Source of the DNA: Bin55 sp965220235
Lineage (GTDB): Bacteria > Pseudomonadota > Gammaproteobacteria > Pseudomonadales > Azotimanducaceae
Assembly (NCBI GenBank): GCA_965220235.1
Contig: OZ244815.1
Coordinates: 1,302,001 to 1,366,000, forward strand
Reading direction: 5' to 3'
Length of the DNA: 64,000 bases
Both the position numbers and the translations under genes were made by a program. This document shows, piece after piece, positions 8,206-17,617 of this stretch. The notes under the pieces are model-generated. The model ran no database searches, was not told the DNA's origin, and saw only the letters and a program-made list of their open reading frames with translations. Positions within the stretch are counted from its first letter, which is position 1, and every line of letters begins with the position of its first letter.

Positions 8206-9173
8206 TGAGCGACGAATCGAACACCGACCGTTCTGACGATCCGCTCGAATCACTTTTTGCTGGCGTCGAGCGACGACCGCAACCGAGCGACCAAGCACGT
8301 CAGCGCGCGTTTGAAGCGGTTACTGAAGAATGGGAAGCGGCGTGGGAGCGGCGAACGAACATTGTTCGTTTCGTTCCACTAGCGGTTGCCGCGACTTTAC
8401 TGCTAGGCGTCGTCGGTCTAGTGATGACCATGCTACCGGTGAGCTCGACGCATGCACTTGAGTTGGCTCAAGGGCATATTCACGTCGAAAGCGTTGTATA
8501 TCGAGCAGTTCAACAACCGGTTGTTGTCGAGTTGAGCGATCGTAGCTCAGTCAAGGCGATCGAATCTACACGATGGGTCGCTGGGGATAGTGCCGATGTG
8601 AGATTAGCGAAGGGTTCTGAGTTCACGTGGCTAACACCAGCGAAATTGGCGCTCCATCGCGGCAATGCGTACGTAATTACCGACGGACGAACACCATTCT
8701 CAGTCAAGACCGCTCATGGACTTATCACTGACATCGGTACCGAGTTTCTAGTGGAGATTAACCAAGGTGACTTAATGGTCGCGGTTCGCGAGGGTCGAAT
8801 TGAGCTTGCGACAGACACCGAAACCCGTCAGACGTCTCCTGTCGATCTGGGTCAAGCGAGCGTGTTCGAACTAACTGGAGACACCATCGTTGAACGAACC
8901 GAGGCAGCCAGTCACGAACGTTGGAATTGGGTGCATATCACGTCAATAGGCTACACCAGCACTGACCCAGTCACGATGTTCCGCACGATCGCCAAGGATC
9001 TCGGAAAACAGCTACGATTCGAACACGGTGTGGAAGCACGTTTGCGGGTCGAGGAACTCCATGGCGACTATCGAGGAATGACACCTTGGGCCGCATTCGA
9101 GCAGGTTCTCAGGGTCACAGATACGCGTTCTGATGAAGCGAACGACATCATTACCATTTCATTGAATAACTAG
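8205..9173 (+). CDS. FecR-family anti-sigma/transmembrane signal transducer
   Basis: Transmits a signal from the outer-membrane receptor to the ECF sigma factor. About 322 residues: a cytoplasmic N-terminal part (about 1-50), one membrane segment (FVPLAVAATLLLGVVGLVMTM, about 52-72), then a periplasmic FecR domain with the family core (TAHGLITDIGTEFLVEI, then VAVREGRIEL, matching the conserved GT-x-F and V-x-V-x-x-G-x-v patterns). The C-terminal part (about 245-320) resembles the STN-like domain that contacts the receptor. The DUF4880-type N-terminal signature is weak. The ATG at 8205 overlaps the sigma stop; GTG 8202 is in the same frame. Confidence 0.88.
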   Translation: MSDESNTDRSDDPLESLFAGVERRPQPSDQARQRAFEAVTEEWEAAWERRTNIVRFVPLAVAATLLLGVVGLVMTMLPVSSTHALELAQGHIHVESVVYRAVQQPVVVELSDRSSVKAIESTRWVAGDSADVRLAKGSEFTWLTPAKLALHRGNAYVITDGRTPFSVKTAHGLITDIGTEFLVEINQGDLMVAVREGRIELATDTETRQTSPVDLGQASVFELTGDTIVERTEAASHERWNWVHITSIGYTSTDPVTMFRTIAKDLGKQLRFEHGVEARLRVEELHGDYRGMTPWAAFEQVLRVTDTRSDEANDIITISLNN

Positions 9174-9188
9174 AACACCCAAAATCGT

Positions 9189-11483
9189 TTGGTCGTATAC
9201 GGGCAACGGATCGCACAGCGACGTGGAACTCTCCTATTTCTCGCACTCGTTTATGTGTGCCACGCATCCGGACAAGACACAGCGAATGATGAGTCATTCC
9301 CTGCGTTAGGCGAACCAATACGACAAGCGATCGATAAATACGATCACCTGAATATCTTTTCTTCGACACGTCTGCTACCCAGACGCCTCGTCGTTCAATC
9401 GCTACCTGATCGTAACTTACCACCCTCGGAACAGATCAAGCAGCTGCTTGATCCGTTTGACTTGGTATTGATCATGACGGGTCAAGAAACCGGTTACGTA
9501 ACGATCAGAACCACTTCAGAACCCTCTCACGATGAAGACAACGCCAAACAACGAAGCGTCGCACAGTCGTACATGGAGGAAATCGTTGTCTATGCGCCTG
9601 TACGCGTCGACCGAACGGACCGTCGCCAATCGTTGCAACAACAACGACTCAATCAGATTCCCAGTCTCGGTCGCGACACGTTGCGGACGCTGCAGACACT
9701 GCCGGGCGTTTCGGCTGATGGCGTTTCAGCGCTTCACAGTATTCGAGGTGGCGACACCAACGAAGTTCTATATCGACTAGACGGTATCGATCGATTCAAG
9801 CCGTTTCATTTCGCAGATGTGAATAGCCTGTTTTCGGCAGTGAATCCGAATATCGTCGATTCGGTCGATGTCTACCTTTCAGGCTTTCCTTCGCGATTCG
9901 GTACACGCATGACCGGCGTTGTCGACATGCATCTGATGGAACCCGAACGTCCGATTCAAGGTACGCTGGACTTAGGTCTAGTTTCAGCGTCCGCTGACGC
10001 GCGAGGTTATAGTGGAAACTGGTCTTGGCTGGTATCCGGACGCATGAGTCTAATCGGCGATGTGCTCAATCGAACCGCTGTCTCGTCCGAGGAGAATCTG
10101 GCGATCCCGCGCTTCGACGACGAGCTACTGCATTTGCGATGGTCGGGTCTTTCAGACGAATTCGTCCTCGGTGTATATCGAAGCGGTGAAACTCTCGATG
10201 TCGAACGCGAGAGTATAGGGGAACGGGCGAACTCTGAGGTGGATCAGTTCGACGTCTGGATGAGATGGTCGCGCGATTTCGGCAGCGATCTTCGAACGAC
10301 CTGGCAATCGACTCATTTCGACATCACGCGTACCCGAAATGGAACGAACGAAGTAGGCGAAGAAGCGCGAGGCTCCTTGCACGTGAATCGAGAGTCAACT
10401 ATTACTTCATTAAGCAGTCAGTGGCGATGGACCCCTGATCGAGACACGGAGCTAAATGTCGGGTGGTCATACCTGCGTCATGACGCTGAAGTCGCGGCGT
10501 CACTGACCGCCCGGTACGGTGCACTCGGATTGCCGATACAGCAAGTTGATTCTGAAGCGCGTTATCTCATCTTCGATCGGACTGGACCGAGTAAGCACGT
10601 ATTCGCATCGATTACGCGCTCACTTACCAGTCGACTGACCGGTACAGTTGGTAGTAGATTCGACCAACACGAAGTCGCGGAGGTGGACTCGCGTGAATTC
10701 AGCGGTCGGCTTGCGTTTTCGTATCGCATCACACCTGCGTGGGAAGTTGATCTGGATGTTGGACGTTACCTGCAGCCGCAGTTTCTGCATGAGATTCAGA
10801 TCGACGAAGGGCGAACAGAACTTGACCCGCCGCAGGTTGCTGACCAAATCAACGTGGGCATCGATTGGGCGTCCACCAATCGATTGACGGTGAGTGCTGA
10901 TGTATATAAACGTCGAATTCATCAACCGTGGTCTCGATTCGACAACCTGTATAACAGGTTCACGCTATTGCCAGAGTTAGGTAGCGACCGATACTTGATT
11001 GAGGCGGACAGCGCACGATCTAAGGGTATTGAACTGGCCGCAGTTTTTACTAGCGATGACTTTAACTGGAAACTCGCTCACTCTCGATTGATATCTAAGG
11101 AACGTGTCAACGGTCGGTGGTATCGTCGTTCGTGGGATCAACCGTATACCTTAAAAGTCCAGTTTACATGGAAGCACAACGCCTGGCGGTTCGGGGGCAA
11201 CTTGACGTACCGCTCAGGCTGGCCGATCACACCATTAGTGCGTGAAGCGACGCAATTACCCACGATTCTGAACGAAGAGCGTCTACCGCACTTTATATCG
11301 CTCGATTTGCACTGCGGGCGGACAATTGAATTGAGCAACAGTGTACTGGAAATCTACGGCGACGTTACGAACGCGACGAATCGACGCAACCTCACCGGAT
11401 ACATCTACGATTCGGAATTCAATCGAAAGGATGGGTTGTCCTTACCTATCGTACCTTCAATCGGTGTTCGATGGTCTTTTTGA
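9189..11483 (+). CDS. TonB-dependent outer-membrane receptor with N-terminal STN signalling domain
   Basis: 764 residues. A short signal region (about 13-28) is followed by an STN domain (about 40-110: FSSTRLLPRRLVVQ, then IKQLLDPFDLVLIMTG). A TonB-box-like EEIVVYAPV and a plug domain follow (IPSLGRDTLRTLQTLPGV, SIRGGDTNEVLYRLDGI, VDVYLSGFPSRFGTRMTGVVD), then a 22-strand-type barrel ending in the aromatic GVRWSF typical of outer-membrane proteins. The STN domain plus the adjacent ECF/FecR pair marks it as a signalling transducer (FecA/FpvA logic). The ligand is not evident: no siderophore-specific feature is recognisable, and a sugar or peptide ligand is equally possible. The start is a TTG 15 bases after fecR without a good ribosome binding site, so the true start is uncertain. 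Confidence 0.88.
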   Translation: MVVYGQRIAQRRGTLLFLALVYVCHASGQDTANDESFPALGEPIRQAIDKYDHLNIFSSTRLLPRRLVVQSLPDRNLPPSEQIKQLLDPFDLVLIMTGQETGYVTIRTTSEPSHDEDNAKQRSVAQSYMEEIVVYAPVRVDRTDRRQSLQQQRLNQIPSLGRDTLRTLQTLPGVSADGVSALHSIRGGDTNEVLYRLDGIDRFKPFHFADVNSLFSAVNPNIVDSVDVYLSGFPSRFGTRMTGVVDMHLMEPERPIQGTLDLGLVSASADARGYSGNWSWLVSGRMSLIGDVLNRTAVSSEENLAIPRFDDELLHLRWSGLSDEFVLGVYRSGETLDVERESIGERANSEVDQFDVWMRWSRDFGSDLRTTWQSTHFDITRTRNGTNEVGEEARGSLHVNRESTITSLSSQWRWTPDRDTELNVGWSYLRHDAEVAASLTARYGALGLPIQQVDSEARYLIFDRTGPSKHVFASITRSLTSRLTGTVGSRFDQHEVAEVDSREFSGRLAFSYRITPAWEVDLDVGRYLQPQFLHEIQIDEGRTELDPPQVADQINVGIDWASTNRLTVSADVYKRRIHQPWSRFDNLYNRFTLLPELGSDRYLIEADSARSKGIELAAVFTSDDFNWKLAHSRLISKERVNGRWYRRSWDQPYTLKVQFTWKHNAWRFGGNLTYRSGWPITPLVREATQLPTILNEERLPHFISLDLHCGRTIELSNSVLEIYGDVTNATNRRNLTGYIYDSEFNRKDGLSLPIVPSIGVRWSF

Positions 11484-11586
11484 ACTGACTCAGATTCTGA
11501 AAAACGATTGAATCGTAAGCGGTTGATCCTGATCGTTCTCACTTGCTTACACGTCAATGGATCTCTGCGAGGTTTTCGTGTTCAAA

Positions 11587-14500
11587 TCACATGGGCATCT
11601 CGACACGAGCCGCGAACCCGTAGGAAGAACCGTGGGTTACGCTGCTGTTCCGCGTAAGCTCGAACCCGAATACAGGAACTGACCGTGTTGCTCGACCCAG
11701 TCGCCAACGCGAACCAAGTTTCAGCACTGTGTCGTGTGCGCTAAATCGTTGCCAGGTAAGTCTCGGATTGAATAATGTGGATTCATTGTTCATCAAAATC
11801 CCATATCCAATCTCGCCTTCAACCGATCGAACGTAATTGATACTTAAAGGTGCTAAGTCGCTGAACTGGCTTGACCTGTCAATAAGATCGTCGAACGCGA
11901 GCGACGCGGCGTTTTGCCACTTCGGGTGAATGGCAAGTGTCAGACCCGAACCATCGGCGTTGGCTTTGTATCGAAGTCTGGCGCTCAGAGACGAGCGTTG
12001 CGTATCGGTATCGCCACTCCGCGAAGTCGTCCGTCCGTCGAGCATAAAGTCCACGTTTTCGCCGAAATAGTTCAAATTCGCTCCCAATTCAAAGCCAGTT
12101 CCTGATTCGTCATCGTCTGCGCCGGTTGCAAGTCGAATATCTGCAGAAGTCACCAGCGAACCGCCTTCGACCTGTCGGTTGAACGAGACGCTACTACCGA
12201 TGCTTGATTTGGAACTCGAGCGTTCTCGATTCGCTAAAGCGCCGGAATCTCCAACCGTTGAAATGGTTGCGACACCGGCGTCGCCGACGATCGCTAGGTC
12301 GATAGATGGTCGTCGCATGACCACGTAGTCGAAGCCTCCTACGAATAAACTCAAATCTGCGTCTGAGGACGGTTCTAACCCGTTTGCGTGCCGGCGGTCG
12401 ATCTCTGCATCGCCAGAACCGAATCCACCGACCAGGAACATCGAGAAACGATTACCGTTTCCTGCTTGCAGATATGGATAGATGCCCGTGAGTGAGATAT
12501 CGATCTCGCCTTCACCGTCGGCGTCCATACTGGCGAATTCGTAACTACTCGATGCACTGTGCGTCGCGAAGGCGAGGCCCACAAAAGCGTTTTGATTGAT
12601 CGCAAGGTCTGCGCCGACATAAACGCTGGAAAGCGAACCATCAATTTCGTTGCTATCTGCTTCGCCTGAAAAGTTCTGTAGATCGACCGCACCCCACAGA
12701 CTCCATTTTGTCGTCGTATGCGTGAAGTTCATAGGACCAAAGTCGTTCCCGTACGCATGGGATGGATTTCCGTAGGTCGAGGGGAAGTCGAAACCGAGCG
12801 GATCGGTGAGGTTTCCGATCCATTCATTGTCTTGAGTGGTCCAGGAAGGGTCGTTGAGTTTCGATTGGGATGTGAACCGGAGTGCTGACGCTCCACCGTT
12901 GCTTGATTCATCGTGAAGATGTGAACGTTTCTTGAATACGTTCATCGCACCGGACAGAATAGCTCCAGCGTTCATCGCTAAGGCCGTGTCGATCTGCTCA
13001 CTTTCGGCGGCGTCGGTTACGACACTAACCGAAAAATTGAACTCAACCGAATCTGTGACATTCGTAGCACTCAGTGTCACGTTGGTCTGTCCTTCGATCT
13101 GTGGGGTTAGTGTCAACGTACCAGCGCTTGTTACTGAAACCGTTGCCACGCTCGGATCCGTCGCGTTGACCTGCCAAGAGCTCACCGTACCTTCAACTAC
13201 ACTGCGAGCGTTAATTGTTTGTGCACCGCCCCCTAAAACCAAACTCACGTTAGGAATGGATCCGATCACCATGGGCGCGGCTGGTTGAACCACAATGGTG
13301 AATGAGAGAGTTGCCATATCGCTGTCGACATCCGTGACCTTCCAGCTATACGTCGCGGCGGGTGTTTCCATCGTGGGTGTGCCATCGATCGTCGCAGCGC
13401 TTTTGTCGAGATTTAAGCCGGTCGGTAGTTCAGGCGTCAGTTCGTAGGTGAGATCTCCATTACCGCCGGTCGCATCGGGTAGGGTGAACGATTCAATTGG
13501 CGTATCCACGATAAGCACCTTGTCTGCGATTTGCTCGGAGAACATGGGTTGCGTGTCTTGGATGACTGTGATGAAGAAAGTAATGGCGCTTGAGTCGCCG
13601 TCTTCATCCTCGACTGACCACGTGAATTCGGTTCTCTGTATTGCTTCAATTGGCGTACCGCTAATCTCACGGGAGTTCTCGTCTAAGGAGAGTCCGCCAG
13701 GCAACATGGGGGTCAGCTTGTAAGTCAACGACCCATTCCCGCCCATCGCTGAAGGAAGTTGGATGGCATCGACTGCTGAATCGGTAATAAACTGGCTTTC
13801 GGGGATACGAATATCTTGCGCGAACGCAGGCATCACGTCTTCTAGCACCGTGACGTAGAAATTAAAACTCGCGACATCGCCATCCTCGTCCGATACTTGC
13901 CAGACAAACGGGGTACGGGTGTGAGGTGTTGTTGGCGTACCGGTGATCTCAAATGACACGTTATCGAACACGAGACCATCCGGCAATTCCGGATCAAGCG
14001 TGTATGTCAGTTCACCGTTTCCGCTGGTCGCACTCGGTAGCACGATACTGGTAATTTCCGAATCTTGAATGTAAATCTGATCGGTGTCGATGGAGCTCGC
14101 GTTGAACACGGGTTGCAGGTCCTCTAAAACGGTGATCGAGAAAGTCAGGCTCACGGTCTCGCCTTCATCATCCATGACGCTCCATGTGAACGTTGTCGCA
14201 CTCATCGCTTCAGCGGGTGTTCCGGCGATCTCACGTGTTTCAACGTCCAACATCAAACCCTCTGGGAGATCGGGCGTCAGCATGTAGGTGAGATCACCGA
14301 CACCGCCTCGCGCAGCGGGTAGTTCGACGAAATCGATTTCGTCGTTCTGTAGGAATATTTGATTCGCGATCGACGCTGAGCTCGGGAACTGCAACGGCAA
14401 CTCAGGGAGCACCATGATGGAGAACGTCAATGTGACCGTATCGCCATCTGTATCGGTGGCTATCCATGTGAATCTTGTACGGTCGAATTCGACGGTGGGC

Positions 14501-16365
14501 GTACCGGAAATGACATGGGTTGTTCCGTCGAGCTGTAAACCAGCAGGTAGGGAAGGTTGAAGACTGTATTCGAGCGGAAGGTCGCCTCCGGTCGCGGAAG
14601 GTAGTTCAATGGCATCCACACGTTGATTCATCATCAGCACCTGGTCGTTGATATTCGAGTTGCCGAACGACGGCATCGCGTCTTGTCGACCGGAGGTGGT
14701 AATGTCGCTCCTCTGGCTTAGTGAACCACTAGTTCCAGGTGCCGGTAGGGTGAGATCCGCTGCCTGACCTTCCGGACCGTTGATCGACGCACCGTTGAGG
14801 TTAAGCGACTGCGAACTCGCGTAGTCAAGATCCGTCGCGGCGTCGCCTGCAACTAGCGTGTACGCGAACGTCAGTTCGGTCGTACCGCTGCCGTTGTCAT
14901 ACGGTGCGTCTTTTGTACCGCTGTCGAATTGGAGGCTCAATGTTGGCGTACCCGTGACCGTGACCGTTTGCGAAAACGTGACGACAATCTCTAGTTCATC
15001 GCCAGTGTGGTACAGACCATCGCTCGTCACGGCTGAAACGCTGTTGACACTAGGTGGCGTGATTTGGACTTCCGGTACGTACTCGATCTCCGCCTCGTGT
15101 GCGGCTGAGCCATTACCCGCTAGATCGGTGCCCGCACCTGCGGGAATCCTCAGCGTGATCATGCTAGTTTGTGTGGGGTCATTAGGGGTAACGGTGACGT
15201 TGTACGTCGATCCGCTGCCGTTAGGTGCTGAAACCTCGGCGTCGTCCGACGTGACGTCGTCTGTGCTCGAAAAAGAACCCGCTTGCATAGCCTCACTGAA
15301 TGTGATTGACACAGTGAACGGTGACGTCTCGGCTTCGCTGGGTGAAACCGACAAGACCCGTGGCGCACTGTTATCGATGATGTACGACTCGTTCGTTGTC
15401 GGCAACGTTGTTTGAAGCGCCTCGTTCGAACTATTGGTGATGTTCTGTGAGGATGCAAGTCCGAGCGAAATCTCTGAGTTTAAACTGGCCAGGTCACCGC
15501 CGCTAGCGGTAATTTCGTACGCAGTTGTGGAACCTGACTTAAGCGATGCAGATGTCGCGGTCGCCGTGGTGTTGTTGACAACAAAATCATCCGTTGATAC
15601 GTTCTGCACTGCCTCGCTGAATGTGACTTCCCAGGTGACTGAATTTGCGTTGGTGTGTTGGCTCGCGTCATTCGCTCGTTCGATCGCGGTAATGGTTGGT
15701 CCTGTTGGCGTCTGAACATTCCGTGTGAATGAAATCGTCGCCATCGGCTTATCGGAGAATTTGCCAGTGTTGCGAAGGCTTGTAATCACGCCTCGAGGCG
15801 ATGTCGCGGGATTTGAGAGAGTGAACTCCGTTCCATCTTCGGTACCCGCATCGTACGGGTAGAGATTGACAGTTATAGAAGAGACCCAGTTGTTGCTGGA
15901 GTCGAGCAAGGAATAGTCGTGTAAGCCGACGAACCAGTCTGGACTGGGACCGATCATCGACGCAAGCGTGATTAACGGGTGCGTCTTTTTTACAGTCAGT
16001 GTGAATGTCGACGTGCCAGTACCACCACCGGATACACCTGAAGTAAATGAAGCATCCGTGTGCGAGCTTGCGTTAATCTCGTTGATGAAACCGTTTGTCG
16101 CGCCGAGTTCTGCTAGACTCTCTAACCCAGAAGTCGCTGTTCCGCCCGACGACCAGAAACTCACCGACGAGTTGTGCTTGCCACCTGCGATTGTCGTGAA
16201 GTGCGCACTACTGACGACGCCGCCAGGCGTGCTTTCCAAGGTCCAATTTCCCGTGAACTTCACGCTGTATTCCGTGGTTGCGTCTGATTGGGCGTATGCG
16301 GGTTGTATCAATGCTGTTGCGATCAGAAGCAGTAAGAAACGGTACGGTAGTTTCGACTTGATCAT
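11587..16365 (-). CDS. Spondin-N / Ig-repeat autotransporter-type surface protein
   Basis: 1592 residues. A signal peptide (MIKSKLPYRFLLLLIATALI, cleaved after AYA) is followed at about 30-216 by a spondin-N-type domain (YSVKFTGNWTLES, SSAHFTTIAGGKHN, LAELGATNGF, MIGPSPDWFVGLHDYSLL, YPYDAGTEDGTEF). Three Ig-like modules follow (around 220-550; PRVLSVSPSEAETSPFTV), then about six putative-Ig repeats of roughly 90 residues with the unit pattern LPSATGGNGELTY, LPDGL, EITGTP. From about 1215 to the end lies a beta-barrel (KWSLWGAVDLQNFSG, SSVYVGADLAINQNAFVGLAF) related to the barrels of the other two giants here. It probably displays the spondin domain on the cell surface for adhesion. The last residue is Met rather than Phe, unusual for a barrel. 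Monocistronic and convergent with the TonB receptor. Confidence 0.85.
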   Translation of the reverse strand: MIKSKLPYRFLLLLIATALIQPAYAQSDATTEYSVKFTGNWTLESTPGGVVSSAHFTTIAGGKHNSSVSFWSSGGTATSGLESLAELGATNGFINEINASSHTDASFTSGVSGGGTGTSTFTLTVKKTHPLITLASMIGPSPDWFVGLHDYSLLDSSNNWVSSITVNLYPYDAGTEDGTEFTLSNPATSPRGVITSLRNTGKFSDKPMATISFTRNVQTPTGPTITAIERANDASQHTNANSVTWEVTFSEAVQNVSTDDFVVNNTTATATSASLKSGSTTAYEITASGGDLASLNSEISLGLASSQNITNSSNEALQTTLPTTNESYIIDNSAPRVLSVSPSEAETSPFTVSITFSEAMQAGSFSSTDDVTSDDAEVSAPNGSGSTYNVTVTPNDPTQTSMITLRIPAGAGTDLAGNGSAAHEAEIEYVPEVQITPPSVNSVSAVTSDGLYHTGDELEIVVTFSQTVTVTGTPTLSLQFDSGTKDAPYDNGSGTTELTFAYTLVAGDAATDLDYASSQSLNLNGASINGPEGQAADLTLPAPGTSGSLSQRSDITTSGRQDAMPSFGNSNINDQVLMMNQRVDAIELPSATGGDLPLEYSLQPSLPAGLQLDGTTHVISGTPTVEFDRTRFTWIATDTDGDTVTLTFSIMVLPELPLQFPSSASIANQIFLQNDEIDFVELPAARGGVGDLTYMLTPDLPEGLMLDVETREIAGTPAEAMSATTFTWSVMDDEGETVSLTFSITVLEDLQPVFNASSIDTDQIYIQDSEITSIVLPSATSGNGELTYTLDPELPDGLVFDNVSFEITGTPTTPHTRTPFVWQVSDEDGDVASFNFYVTVLEDVMPAFAQDIRIPESQFITDSAVDAIQLPSAMGGNGSLTYKLTPMLPGGLSLDENSREISGTPIEAIQRTEFTWSVEDEDGDSSAITFFITVIQDTQPMFSEQIADKVLIVDTPIESFTLPDATGGNGDLTYELTPELPTGLNLDKSAATIDGTPTMETPAATYSWKVTDVDSDMATLSFTIVVQPAAPMVIGSIPNVSLVLGGGAQTINARSVVEGTVSSWQVNATDPSVATVSVTSAGTLTLTPQIEGQTNVTLSATNVTDSVEFNFSVSVVTDAAESEQIDTALAMNAGAILSGAMNVFKKRSHLHDESSNGGASALRFTSQSKLNDPSWTTQDNEWIGNLTDPLGFDFPSTYGNPSHAYGNDFGPMNFTHTTTKWSLWGAVDLQNFSGEADSNEIDGSLSSVYVGADLAINQNAFVGLAFATHSASSSYEFASMDADGEGEIDISLTGIYPYLQAGNGNRFSMFLVGGFGSGDAEIDRRHANGLEPSSDADLSLFVGGFDYVVMRRPSIDLAIVGDAGVATISTVGDSGALANRERSSSKSSIGSSVSFNRQVEGGSLVTSADIRLATGADDDESGTGFELGANLNYFGENVDFMLDGRTTSRSGDTDTQRSSLSARLRYKANADGSGLTLAIHPKWQNAASLAFDDLIDRSSQFSDLAPLSINYVRSVEGEIGYGILMNNESTLFNPRLTWQRFSAHDTVLKLGSRWRLGRATRSVPVFGFELTRNSSVTHGSSYGFAARVEMPM

Positions 16366-16519
16366 TGAATGGTGTACTCGGTAAGCCTGTAATGTGCGTG
16401 CGTCAGAAAGTTAGCGCATGCAGCTCGAATTATTCGAGGTGGATTTCGAGAAACCAGAGGGAACGACATCAAGCTGCATTCAAGATCTGCGCATGAATGG
16501 ACACCGTTTGAGATTCCGA

Positions 16520-16535
16520 GTTCAAATATTTGAAC
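16520..16535. promoter_or_regulatory. Perfect 16-bp palindrome (candidate operator)
   Basis: GTTCAAATATTTGAAC is its own reverse complement. It lies 155 bp upstream of the spondin-N autotransporter start and about 190 bp upstream of the divergent gene, a typical place for a dimeric regulator site. No cognate regulator is identified. Confidence 0.4.
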
Positions 16536-16709
16536 GAATTTGCGGTCCAATCAATTAGCATGGGACCGTGTTGAGATTAGATGTGATCGTAATCCGTGGT
16601 TTCACGTCGTCATGTGTTGAAGGAGCTCTACTGCTAGTAACAGCGATGCGTACAGTTGCAGGACTGTCAATTCATACGGTATACTCTATTCGGCTTCGGA
16701 TTATGTTGC

Positions 16710-16714
16710 GGAGG
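16710..16714 (+). promoter_or_regulatory. Ribosome binding site deciding a GTG start
   Basis: GGAGG eight bases before GTG 16723. It is a consensus site and supports the GTG over downstream ATG codons. Confidence 0.65.
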
Positions 16715-16722
16715 AACTTAGA

Positions 16723-17289
16723 GTGAGGTATCAACGAAAGTTACCACTCGCATGCATCACAGTCTTGAGTTGCTCTTTGCTTTTCGCGGAGGCCACGGAG
16801 AATTCGATTCCGCAACCCAACGTTGATCGTTACGCCACTGAGGAGTTCGGCAATTGCACATTCGGTTTTGGAAAGGACAGTGATCGATACATCACGCCAT
16901 TTGTTTCGTGTACTTCCGGTGACGACAGATTTGCGTTATTCGGAAAAGATGATGGTGCATGGGGTGTCTTACTTTCTCCGACATACGAGACGGACCGCGC
17001 TGATGTGGAAGAAAACGGACCGTTCGTGAACGTAACTTTTGCAGTAGACGACAACAATGCTCACCAGTTTTCCATGTGGGCTACAGAGTGGAACGTGGTT
17101 GTTGGTTCCATCGACGCATCGGAAATTACGCCTCTACTTGATGAGTTACGAGAAGGTAGAACCATGACTATCACTCGCAAGGCCGAGGCGATCGAATTTG
17201 ACCTTGAACGGGCAAATCAGGCGTTTTCGGACTTGCTCGTTGAGCAGTTAATCGCCTTAAGTAAAGTCGAAACTGATGACGAGAAGTGA
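16723..17289 (+). CDS. Small secreted protein of unknown function
   Basis: 188 residues with a signal peptide (about 1-22, PLACITVLSCSLLFAEA, cleaved near the AEA). The mature part has two cysteines (EFGNCTFGF and PFVSCTSGDD) that could form a disulphide, strand-rich sequence in the middle, and a C-terminal helix (ANQAFSDLLVEQLIALSKV). The end (IDASEITPLLDELREGRTMTI, then FDLERANQAF) faintly recalls IalB-type invasion-associated proteins, but not enough for a call. GTG start with a consensus ribosome binding site. Divergent from the spondin-N autotransporter and sharing its upstream region. Confidence 0.7.
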   Translation: MRYQRKLPLACITVLSCSLLFAEATENSIPQPNVDRYATEEFGNCTFGFGKDSDRYITPFVSCTSGDDRFALFGKDDGAWGVLLSPTYETDRADVEENGPFVNVTFAVDDNNAHQFSMWATEWNVVVGSIDASEITPLLDELREGRTMTITRKAEAIEFDLERANQAFSDLLVEQLIALSKVETDDEK

Positions 17290-17617
17290 AATTGCGTTGA
17301 CTCAGTCGCCGGATTGGGGAAAGAGAAGACTGACGGATTATTGTGAACATCGAGCTTTCGGGCTTTTTTAATTTGTGTCAGACGACGACGTGGCGAGACG
17401 ATTTCGGTCGGCAGATTGAACGAGCCATTTTGAGATAGCGATTGGTTCAACTGCGAGTCTGTTCAACGCGCAAGGCTCACGACATTCTTGATATCCATAG
17501 GTTTGCTGTACGTGCTAAAAACTTGCCACGTTCTTACGTGTCGTCTAGTTCGAAGGAGACTATAGGAGGTGTTCGAGAGTGTATCTTGATTGAAGACCTC
17601 TACGGATCAATCTGAAG
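17290..17617. other. Convergent intergenic region with weak terminator-like element
   Basis: 328 bp between the small secreted protein and the PQQ dehydrogenase, which converge. At 17351-17369 a short AGC...GCT stem is followed by six T residues, the only terminator-like element; the stem is weak. No gene seen. Confidence 0.35.

Larger units (their letters stand above)
16366..16722. other. Divergent intergenic region with operator-like palindrome
   Basis: 357 bp between the divergent autotransporter and the small secreted protein. Besides the 16-bp palindrome at 16520-16535 and the ribosome binding site at 16710-16714, no gene is seen. Confidence 0.5.

Noticed and set aside
14858..15415. Antisense frame over the spondin-N autotransporter
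   Set aside because: Same cause: shadow of a repetitive low-stop strand, no ribosome binding site or family match.
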